Assembly (NCBI GenBank): GCA_035693165.1
Contig: DASSGZ010000310.1
Location: forward strand, 1 to 19,382
Length of the DNA stretch: 19,382 bases
DNA from: JAICKM01 sp035693165
GTDB lineage: Bacteria; Chloroflexota; Chloroflexia; QHBQ01; JAICKM01
Reading direction: 5' to 3'
Shown: in pieces, positions 6,603 through 12,015 of the stretch
Layout: each line of letters begins with the position of its first letter
How positions within the stretch are numbered: position 1 is the first letter of the stretch
Made by a program: the position numbers and the translations under genes
The notes under the pieces: generated by a model
Told to the model about the DNA's origin: nothing
The model's input: only the letters and a program-made list of their open reading frames with translations
Database searches by the model: none

Positions 6603-7676
6603 CTACTCGGCCGGCTCGTCATCGTCCGGCGCAGCCGAAAACGACGTCTGACCGGGGGCCAGATCGAAGCCTTCGTCCTCCAGCAGGTCGTCGGCATCCT
6701 CATCTTCGGCGTCCTCAGCGGCAAACGCGGTGCTATCCAGCTCGCCGCCGGGTTGGGATAGGCCACGCGCGGCCAGGGCATCCTGCAACTCGTCAAAGGA
6801 TTTCTGGCCGAAGTTACGTACGCCCAACAGTTCTTTGCGATCCATTTGCAGGATCTGGCCGACGCGCACGATGCCACTGCGCTTGAGGCAGTTGAAGGTA
6901 CGCACGCTCAGGCCCAGGTCCTCGATCGGCATCTCGGCCACATGGGGCGGGATGGCGATGCCACCGGCGACCACACCGTCTTCGACGCCGGTGCCGGGGG
7001 CACTATAGCTGCCCAACAGGCTGCTGTGTTGCGCCAGCGCCGACGCGGCCATGCTCAACGCCTCGCCCACGTCCATGGTACCGTCGCTCCAGATTTCCAG
7101 CAGCAGGCTCTCTCCGCCGGGATATTCGGGGTCCTGCATCTCCTCGGAGACGTAGTTGACCCGCGGGATCGGGCTGAAGATGGCGTCGACCGGGATAGTG
7201 CCGATGGGCAAGCCCTCGCGCATCTCGGACGAGACATAGCCCCGCCCGCGCTCCACGATCAACTCCATTTCGAGCCGGCCCTCGGCACTGTCCAGAGTCG
7301 CCAGCACCTGATCAGGGTTGATCAGTTCGACGGTGCTCGGCAACTGGATGTCGCCTGCGTGGACCTTGCCCGGCCCGGTGGCCGAGAGTTGCAGCCGCAC
7401 CGGGCGGTCGCTGAACGAGCGCAGGCGCAGCTTCTTCACATTCAAGACGATCTCGGTCACGTCCTCTTTCACATGAGGCAGTGTCGAGAACTCGTGGTAG
7501 ACACCTTCGATGCGCACGCTGGTGACGGCGGCGCCCGGCAGCGACGAAAGCAGGATCCGGCGCAAGGCGTTGCCCAGGATCAGCCCATAACCCTTCTCCA
7601 GCGGCCCGATGGCGAAGCGCCGATAGTTAGGAGCGGTGGCTACTACTTCCACCCGGGGCATCATCAGATCAGCCAC
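6603..7676 (-). CDS. rpoA: DNA-directed RNA polymerase subunit alpha
   Basis: 357 residues with the start used here. The N-terminal dimerisation domain has YGLILGNALRRILLSSLPGAAVTSVRIEG, HVKEDVTEIVLNVKKL and the RNA polymerase assembly surfaces. The C-terminal DNA-binding domain keeps the UP-element residues: VRTFNCLK and NFGQKS (equivalents of E. coli Arg265, Asn268, Lys298 and Ser299). The last 46 residues (312-357) are an acidic, disordered tail with 19 Asp/Glu and no Lys or Arg; most alphas end soon after the CTD. The GTG at 7676 is chosen because GAGGAGG lies exactly seven bases upstream. A longer reading frame from 7718 would place the ribosome site inside the gene. It follows rpsD with a 116-nt hairpin-containing gap. 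Confidence 0.97.
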   Translation of the reverse strand: MADLMMPRVEVVATAPNYRRFAIGPLEKGYGLILGNALRRILLSSLPGAAVTSVRIEGVYHEFSTLPHVKEDVTEIVLNVKKLRLRSFSDRPVRLQLSATGPGKVHAGDIQLPSTVELINPDQVLATLDSAEGRLEMELIVERGRGYVSSEMREGLPIGTIPVDAIFSPIPRVNYVSEEMQDPEYPGGESLLLEIWSDGTMDVGEALSMAASALAQHSSLLGSYSAPGTGVEDGVVAGGIAIPPHVAEMPIEDLGLSVRTFNCLKRSGIVRVGQILQMDRKELLGVRNFGQKSFDELQDALAARGLSQPGGELDSTAFAAEDAEDEDADDLLEDEGFDLAPGQTSFSAAPDDDEPAE

Positions 7677-7740
7677 ACGAACCCCTCCTCTAGCAATTTC
7701 ATGATCAAGATCCAGCACGGCGGTAACATCCTATCTGGCC

Positions 7741-7779
7741 CGCGGTTGCCCGCGAGCGCAAGGGCCGGACCCCCGGCCC
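7741..7779 (-). other. Two tandem hairpins between rpsD and rpoA
   Basis: On the minus strand GGGCCGG/CCGGCCC (7779-7773 with 7768-7762, 4-nt loop) is followed by CGCGG/CCGCG (7754-7750 with 7745-7741, 4-nt loop). Neither has a T-run. They lie after the rpsD stop and well before the rpoA ribosome site, so they may adjust how much rpoA is made relative to ribosomal proteins. Confidence 0.55.
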
Positions 7780-7792
7780 GTTGCTCTCCGTA

Positions 7793-8422
7793 TTACCGGC
7801 TGTAGAACTCGACGATGAGCTGCTCGTTGAGGTTCACGTCCAGGTCGGCCCGTGCCGGTAAACTAATCACGGTGCCGCTCAGGTTGCGCGGATCCAGCGT
7901 CAGCCAGGTCGGGATGTCTTTGCGCCCGATTTCCGCGGCCACGACCTTGAAGTACTCGTCCGTGGCGTGCTCGGGGCGCACGGCGATCACATCAGTCGCT
8001 TTGCAGATATAGGACGGGATGTCGGTTTTGACACCGTTGACCAGGAAATGCCCGTGGGAGACAAGCTGGCGCGCCTGGGGGCGCGAATTGGCGAAGCCGA
8101 GGCGGTAGACCACATTATCGAGGCGGGTCTCCAGCACCTGCAGCAGGTTCTCACCGGTCACGCCGGGGCGGCCTTCGGCCATCTCAAAATGGCGCTTGAA
8201 CTGCCGCTCCATGATGCCGTATGTGCGCCGCGCCTTCTGCTTCTCGCGAAGCTGCAGGCCGTAGTCAGATACTTTGCCGCGCCGCCGCTGCCCATGCTGG
8301 CCGGGGGGCTGATTGCGCCGCTCAATCGCACACTTGGGTGTGAAGCAGCGATCCCCCTTGAGGAACAGCTTGAGTCCTTCGCGACGGCACAGTTTACAAA
8401 CCGGTCCGGTATAACGGGCCAT
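7793..8422 (-). CDS. rpsD: 30S ribosomal protein S4, zinc-binding form
   Basis: 209 residues. S4 is a primary 16S rRNA binder that starts assembly of the 30S body, and it often represses its own operon. This is the Cys+ form: Cys9, Cys12, Cys26 and Cys31 lie in the N-terminal segment PVCKLCRREGLKLFLKGDRC and FTPKC. GGRP-type elements (PPGQHGQRRRGKVSDYGLQLREKQK) follow, and the S4 RNA-binding domain is RLDNVVYRLGFANSRPQARQL with VSHGHFLVNG near residues 100-130. The chain ends in the normal NEQLIVEFYSR. CAGGAGG precedes the ATG by about eight bases. It sits between rpsK and rpoA as in most bacteria. Confidence 0.98.
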   Translation of the reverse strand: MARYTGPVCKLCRREGLKLFLKGDRCFTPKCAIERRNQPPGQHGQRRRGKVSDYGLQLREKQKARRTYGIMERQFKRHFEMAEGRPGVTGENLLQVLETRLDNVVYRLGFANSRPQARQLVSHGHFLVNGVKTDIPSYICKATDVIAVRPEHATDEYFKVVAAEIGRKDIPTWLTLDPRNLSGTVISLPARADLDVNLNEQLIVEFYSR

Positions 8423-8529
8423 GGTTTTTCCTCCTGTGTCGTATGTTCTAGATTGTCGTGTTGCTCGGCGGGTGAGGCCGGAGGCCAGAATAGTAGATCA
8501 GCCCGCGAGCGGATAGTTATGTTAATAAA

Positions 8530-8952
8530 TCAGACGCGGCGGCGCTTGGGTGGGCGGCAGCCGTTGTGCGGGATGGGCGTCACGTCGGTGATCGACGTGA
8601 CCTGCAACCCGGCACCCTGCAAGGCGCGGATGGCGGCTTCACGGCCCGACCCCGGACCCTTGACGAACACATCCACCTGCCGCAGTCCATGCTCCATCGC
8701 GCGCTTGGCGGCGCCGTCGGCGGTGATCTGAGCCGCATACGGGGTGCTCTTGCGCGAGCCTTTGAAGCCCGACGCGCCGGCACTGCCCCAACTCAACACA
8801 TTGCCGGTCGGGTCGGTCAGCGTGACGATGGTATTGTTGAAGCTGGACTGGACATGCGCCTGACCACGCGGCACCATCTTGCGCTCGCGGCGGCGCCCCC
8901 GTGCGGCACGCGCGGAGCGCGGCGCCCCGGCCTGCTGCTTTTTCTCAGCCAT
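8530..8952 (-). CDS. rpsK: 30S ribosomal protein S11
   Basis: 140 residues, with a roughly 20-residue basic Ala/Arg-rich N-terminus (APRSARAARGRRRERKMV) before the core. The family signature is clear: GQAHVQSSFNNTIVTLTD, GNVLSWGSAGASGFKGSRKSTPYAAQ, VFVKGPGSGREAAIRAL, and the universal end ITDVTPIPHNGCRPPKRRRV. S11 forms part of the 30S platform near the mRNA exit and E site. AGAGGAG lies five bases before the ATG. It follows rpsM with a 45-nt gap filled by a strong hairpin, and precedes rpsD by 107 nt in which I found no promoter. Confidence 0.98.
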   Translation of the reverse strand: MAEKKQQAGAPRSARAARGRRRERKMVPRGQAHVQSSFNNTIVTLTDPTGNVLSWGSAGASGFKGSRKSTPYAAQITADGAAKRAMEHGLRQVDVFVKGPGSGREAAIRALQGAGLQVTSITDVTPIPHNGCRPPKRRRV

Positions 8953-8970
8953 CTTATCTCCTCTAAACGG

Positions 8971-8993
8971 GACCTGGCCCAGCGGACCAGGTC
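8971..8993 (-). other. Strong 10-bp hairpin between rpsM and rpsK
   Basis: On the RNA of the minus strand GACCUGGUCC pairs with GGGCCAGGUC, ten pairs with one U-G wobble and a 3-nt loop. It starts five bases after the rpsM stop and ends 18 bases before the rpsK ATG, directly upstream of the rpsK ribosome site. No U-run follows. Confidence 0.65.
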
Positions 8994-8997
8994 ATGA

Positions 8998-9375
8998 TCA
9001 CTTCCGGGCCTTCTTCTTCGCCGCGACAATCCGCTTGGGGCCACGGCGCGTGCGGGCGTTGGTCCGCGTGCGCTGACCATGCACCGGCAGCCCGCGCTGA
9101 TGGCGGATGCCCCGGTAGCACTTGATTTCGATCAGGCGCTTGATGTTCAGGTTCACTTCCCGGCGCAGGTCGCCTTCGACGCGGTACTCGCGGTCGATGA
9201 TCTCGCGCAGGCGGTTGACTTCTTCTTCGCTCAGCATCCGCACCCGCGTCTCGGGGGCGATCCCGGTCCGCGCAATGATCTTGCGCGCCGAGGTCGGGCC
9301 GATGCCGAAAATATAGGTCAGGGCAGTTGCAACCTGCTTGTCGCGGGGGATGTCTACCCCGGCAATTCGTGCCAC
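8998..9375 (-). CDS. rpsM: 30S ribosomal protein S13
   Basis: 125 residues. S13 lies in the head of the 30S subunit and makes the B1 bridges to the 50S. The N-terminus (ARIAGVDIPRDKQVATALTYIFGIGPTSARKI) is the conserved helix-two-turn-helix region. The C-terminal RNA-binding signature is CYRGIRHQRGLPVHGQRTRTNARTRRGPKR, with the basic end AAKKKARK. It uses a GTG start: AAAGGAGG lies eight bases upstream. It follows rpmJ by 36 nt and precedes rpsK, the standard alpha-operon order. Confidence 0.98.
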   Translation of the reverse strand: MARIAGVDIPRDKQVATALTYIFGIGPTSARKIIARTGIAPETRVRMLSEEEVNRLREIIDREYRVEGDLRREVNLNIKRLIEIKCYRGIRHQRGLPVHGQRTRTNARTRRGPKRIVAAKKKARK

Positions 9376-9411
9376 GCTCAGTTCCTCCTTTCCGTCAGAT
9401 TGGGCGCGGGC

Positions 9412-9525
9412 TTAGCCCTGGCGCTGCTTGTGCCGCGGGTTGGTGCAAATCACCATGATCACGCCTTTGCGCTTGATCACGCGGCACCGCTCGCAGCGGG
9501 TCTTCACCGATGCTTTAACCTTCAT
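9412..9525 (-). CDS. rpmJ: 50S ribosomal protein L36, zinc-binding form
   Basis: 37 residues, too short for most gene callers, but the whole protein is clear. It starts MKVKASVKTRCERC and ends HKQRQG. The zinc ligands Cys11, Cys14, Cys27 and His32 are all present (C-x2-C-x12-C-x4-H), so this is the zinc-containing form. L36 is a small basic protein bound to domain V of 23S rRNA. AGAGGAG lies about eleven bases before the ATG. It sits between infA and rpsM, the order conserved across most bacteria. Confidence 0.97.
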   Translation of the reverse strand: MKVKASVKTRCERCRVIKRKGVIMVICTNPRHKQRQG

Positions 9526-9546
9526 CTTGGCCCACACTCCTCTGGT

Positions 9547-9774
9547 TTACGGATTATTACAGCGGCGGGTGATCCGCCCCCGCGATACATCATAGGGCGA
9601 CAGCTCGAGTTTCACCCGGTCGCCCGGCAAAATCCGCCCGATGGTGACGCGGACTTCGCTCGCAACGTGGGCCAGGACCCGGTTGCCGTTCTCCAACTCG
9701 ACGGTGAACATCGCATTGGGCTGGGGTGCGATGACCCGGCCCTCGAGTTCCCGTGCGCCCTGCCGACCCGGCAT
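9547..9774 (-). CDS. infA: Translation initiation factor IF-1
   Basis: 75 residues with the start used here, matching the usual 72-75. IF-1 is a single OB-fold protein that binds the ribosomal A site during initiation and assists IF-2 and IF-3. Family segments are LEGRVIAPQPNAMFTVELENGNRVLAHVASEVR, ILPGDRVKLELSPYDVSRGRITRR. The ATG at 9774 has AGAGGA about eight bases upstream and gives the normal length; the longer frame beginning at 9813 (adding MIRGLDRVKRKQH) would run through the ribosome site. Promoter and leader lie directly upstream, making infA the first gene of the alpha-operon transcript. Confidence 0.97.
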   Translation of the reverse strand: MPGRQGARELEGRVIAPQPNAMFTVELENGNRVLAHVASEVRVTIGRILPGDRVKLELSPYDVSRGRITRRCNNP

Positions 9775-9858
9775 ATGCTGCTTCCTCTTTACCCGGTCCA
9801 AACCCCGGATCACCTACAGACAATATGCTTCCTGCGCCACAGGGGGCACCAAGCGTCA

Positions 9859-9888
9859 ATTATACCATAACGCCCTGCTATTTGTCCA
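9859..9888 (-). promoter_or_regulatory. Extended -10 promoter of infA and the alpha operon
   Basis: Minus strand -35 TGGACA (9888-9883), an 18-base spacer ending TGG, and a perfect -10 TATAAT (9864-9859), forming the extended -10 TGGTATAAT. The leader to the infA ATG is about 78-85 nt. The same elements and spacing occur upstream of rplX. Confidence 0.82.
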
Positions 9889-9992
9889 GTCGGGAAAAAG
9901 CCGTCAGGCGATCAGCCGTCAGCTATCAGCTATAACCGTATGCTATGCACTACTACGTGAACCGCTACTTACTACTCCTCACTGCGCGAGCA

Positions 9993-10035
9993 GCCGTCAG
10001 GTTCTAAAGCAACCTGATAGCCGGCGGCTGACGGC
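9993..10035 (-). terminator. Hairpin region at the 3' end of map (probable transcript end)
   Basis: Outer arms GCCGTCAG (9993-10000) and CTGACGGC (10028-10035) surround an inner hairpin CAGGTT/AACCTG (9998-10003 with 10011-10016); the two share three bases, so they are alternatives. Further GCCGTCAG-type units follow at 9901-9930. No strong T-run is next to either stem. It lies between the map stop and the infA promoter, so it probably separates the two transcripts. Confidence 0.5.
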
Positions 10036-10038
10036 TCG

Positions 10039-10797
10039 TTACGGCAGCGTGAGAATTTCGGGGTCGCCGTCGGTGATGGCGACGGTGTGCTCGACGTGGA
10101 CGGCCAGGCCCTGGTCCACGGTCACGATGGTCCAGTCGTCGTCCAGCGTGCGACCTTCGTAGCTGCCCTGGGTGAGCATCGGCTCGATGGCGAGGACCAT
10201 GCCGGGCATCAGGCGCAGGCCCTGGCCATGGCGGCCAAAGTTGGGCACATTAGGCGGCTCGTGCAGGCGGCGGCCAATGCCGTGGCCCACGAGGTCGCGC
10301 ACCACGCCGTAGCCGTTGCGCTCCAGCACTTCCTGGATCGTGGCGCTGATGTCTTCGAGCCGGTTGCCGGCCCGCGCCAGCTTGATGCCCGCCCAAAGCG
10401 ACTCCCAACCCACGTCGATCATCTTCTGCGCGGCGGGCGCGATCGGGCCCACGCCGACTGTGGTCGCCGCGTCGCCGTGGTAGCCGCGATAGAAAGCGCC
10501 ACAGTCGATGCTCAAGAGGTCGCCTTCGTGCAACACGCGCGGGCCGGGGATACCGTGCACGATCTCCTCATTCACCGAGGTGCAGATGGACGCGGGAAAG
10601 CCGTTGTAGCCCTTGAACGACGGCACCGCGCCCCGCGAGCGGATGTAATCGTGGGCGATCTTATCGAGATCGGCGGTCGTCAGGCCGGGGCGGACCTCCT
10701 TGCTCACCAGGGCGAGCGTCTCGGCGACGATGCGCCCCGCTTCGCGCATGATATCGATCTCGCGGCGGGTTTTTAGATTGGGCTGACCTTGAGCCAC
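10039..10797 (-). CDS. map: Methionine aminopeptidase, type I
   Basis: 252 residues from the start used here. The enzyme removes the initiator methionine from nascent proteins. All five metal ligands are present: Asp98 (LLSIDCG), Asp109 (YHGDAA), His172 (VGHGIGRRLHEPP), Glu205 (LAIEPML) and Glu236 (VHVEHTVAI), as is the substrate-binding His81 (EEIVHGIPG). The N-terminus NLKTRREIDIMREAGRIVAETL is typical. The GTG at 10797 has AAAGGA eight bases upstream. The frame is open to 11001, but the extra 68 codons read straight through two dispersed palindromic repeats and are not credible. It is separated from adk by 250 nt of repeats, instead of the usual near-abutment of adk and map. Confidence 0.96.
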   Translation of the reverse strand: MAQGQPNLKTRREIDIMREAGRIVAETLALVSKEVRPGLTTADLDKIAHDYIRSRGAVPSFKGYNGFPASICTSVNEEIVHGIPGPRVLHEGDLLSIDCGAFYRGYHGDAATTVGVGPIAPAAQKMIDVGWESLWAGIKLARAGNRLEDISATIQEVLERNGYGVVRDLVGHGIGRRLHEPPNVPNFGRHGQGLRLMPGMVLAIEPMLTQGSYEGRTLDDDWTIVTVDQGLAVHVEHTVAITDGDPEILTLP

Positions 10798-10852
10798 TGG
10801 CGTTGTCCTTTGCCTTAATGCTACCGTGTTACAGTAATTCTGCCGGCGGGCC

Positions 10853-10876
10853 GGGCCGGTTTGAAACCGGCCCCTA
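10853..10876 (+). repeat. Palindromic dispersed repeat, family A copy 4
   Basis: Contains the same perfect 19-base palindrome as copy 1 (GGCCGGTTTGAAACCGGCC) followed by CCTA. It lies in the adk-map gap, about 55 bases upstream of the map start. Confidence 0.85.
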
Positions 10877-10897
10877 AATGCAGTCTGGCCGCCCAGC

Positions 10898-10922
10898 GGG
10901 CCGGTTTCAAACCAGCCCCTAC
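10898..10922 (+). repeat. Palindromic dispersed repeat, family A copy 5
   Basis: Degenerate copy: left arm GGGCCGGTTTC, right arm AAACCAGCCCC then TAC, with one mismatch in the stem (A for G). It shows decay relative to copies 1 and 4 and keeps the same orientation. Confidence 0.8.
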
Positions 10923-10969
10923 AATAATATGAGCCGGGTGGCAGGCCGCGTACCCTACCGGCACAACTA

Positions 10970-10991
10970 GGGGCGACGTATCCGTCGCCCC
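10970..10991. repeat. Second palindromic repeat type (family B)
   Basis: GGGGCGACG and CGTCGCCCC form a perfect 9-bp stem around the loop TATC, preceded by CTA. It shares the TAGGGGC edge with the family A tail but in the opposite direction. It lies 57 nt downstream of the adk stop and may also act as a 3' hairpin for adk. Confidence 0.75.
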
Positions 10992-11047
10992 GGCGATTCA
11001 ACTTGGCTCGTCTTCCGCCATGAGCGGGGGGGCCCGGCCTGCGGCAA

Positions 11048-11737
11048 TCAGGCAGCGCTGGAGTCGGCTACGCCTTCTGCTACAACAGCAGGAATGGGGC
11101 CGACAGCCGCGAGCAGATCGGCGTTGACCTTCTCAATATCCTGGGTGCCGTCGATCTCGATCAGGGTGCCGTTGTCGCGGTAATACTGGATCACCGGCAG
11201 CGTCTGCTCGAAATAGACGCGCAGGCGGTTCTCCATCACATCGCGGCGGTCGTCGTTGCGCTGGTAGAGTTCGCCACCACAGACATCGCAGACGCCGCTA
11301 ACCCGCGGCGGGTTGAACTTTTCGTGGTAGCTGGTCTGGCAGTTGCGGCAGATCCAGCGCCCGGACAGGCGGTCCAGCAGCGTCTCGGTATCGACTTTGA
11401 TGTAGAGCGCGCGATCCACGCGCCGCCCCTGGGCGGCCAGGGTGCTGTCCAGGGCTTCGGCCTGGCCCACGGTGCGCGGGAAGCCATCCAGAATGACACC
11501 GCGCGCCACATCGGGCGCCTTGAGGCGCGCGGTGAGCATATCGATGACCAACTTATCGGGCACGAGTTCACCGCGCTGCATGTATTCATCGGCCCGTACG
11601 CCCAGGGGCGTGCCGTTGCGGATGTTGTCGCGCAGCAGGTTGCCGCTGGCAATGCTCACCACACCCAGTTGTTCGCAGAGCAGTTCGGCCTGCGTTCCTT
11701 TGCCTGCCCCCGGCGCGCCGAGTAAGATGATGATCAT
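11048..11737 (-). CDS. adk: Adenylate kinase, zinc-containing long-LID form
   Basis: 229 residues. Catalyses ATP + AMP = 2 ADP. The P-loop is GAPGAGKGTQ at 7-16; the AMP-binding part has SGNLLRDNIRNGTPLG, and DGFPRT is at 84-89. The LID domain is the long zinc form with Cys130, Cys133, Cys150 and Cys153 (ICRNCQTSYHEKF ... VCDVCGGELYQRNDD). The ATG at 11737 begins the canonical MIIILLGAPG and has GGGGAAGG six bases upstream; the frame's earlier start at 11788 would add 17 residues unlike any adenylate kinase. The last 15 residues (AVVAEGVADSSAA) are a low-complexity tail. A 278-nt gap with a terminator and possible promoter separates it from secY. Confidence 0.97.
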   Translation of the reverse strand: MIIILLGAPGAGKGTQAELLCEQLGVVSIASGNLLRDNIRNGTPLGVRADEYMQRGELVPDKLVIDMLTARLKAPDVARGVILDGFPRTVGQAEALDSTLAAQGRRVDRALYIKVDTETLLDRLSGRWICRNCQTSYHEKFNPPRVSGVCDVCGGELYQRNDDRRDVMENRLRVYFEQTLPVIQYYRDNGTLIEIDGTQDIEKVNADLLAAVGPIPAVVAEGVADSSAA

Positions 11738-11826
11738 CGTTGACCTTCCCCTGACCCCGTTGTCAGTACGCTGAGCGGTGACTATCAACAGGCCATCCCG
11801 TCCGGTTTCCGGGACGGTGCATACCC

Positions 11827-11855
11827 ATGATACCCGAATTTATTAACATGAGCAA
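11827..11855 (-). promoter_or_regulatory. Candidate promoter of adk-map
   Basis: Minus strand TTGCTC (11855-11850), 17-base spacer, TATCAT (11832-11827). The -10 matches five of six bases, the -35 only three. A perfect TTGACA at 11956-11951 lies further upstream but has no good -10 at the right distance. The position after the secY terminator makes a promoter likely; the exact site is uncertain. Confidence 0.4.
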
Positions 11856-11973
11856 GTAGGATACCGCGCGTTCACACCGAGATTCCGAGATGAATAGGCG
11901 CCGGTTCCCCTTTAGGGTAAACGATTGCCGTAGCAGTCGCGGTGTATTTTTGTCAAAGATCGGTGAATGAGAA

Positions 11974-12002
11974 GCGGCCGGTCCCGCAAGGGGACCGGCC
12001 GC
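11974..12002 (-). terminator. Hairpin terminator after secY
   Basis: GCGGCCGGTCCC and GGGACCGGCCGC form a perfect 12-bp stem around a 5-nt loop, 13 bases past the secY stop. The bases that follow on the minus strand are TTCTCATT, a weak T-rich tail. It probably ends most spc-operon transcripts before adk. Confidence 0.8.
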
Positions 12003-12015
12003 CACGCACGGCAGA

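Noticed and set aside
6846..7805. 319-codon plus-strand frame opposite rpoA
   Set aside because: Antisense shadow of rpoA; no ribosome site or motif.
867..10922. Possible CRISPR array from the repeated palindromes
   Set aside because: Copies are far apart or in pairs without regular spacers, and no cas genes are present.
10798..11001. 68-codon N-terminal extension of map
   Set aside because: The added residues read through two dispersed palindromic repeats, and the GTG at 10797 has a good ribosome site and gives the normal enzyme length.
11738..11788. 17-residue N-terminal extension of adk
   Set aside because: The ATG at 11737 has GGGGAAGG upstream and starts directly with the conserved P-loop strand; the extension is unlike any adenylate kinase.
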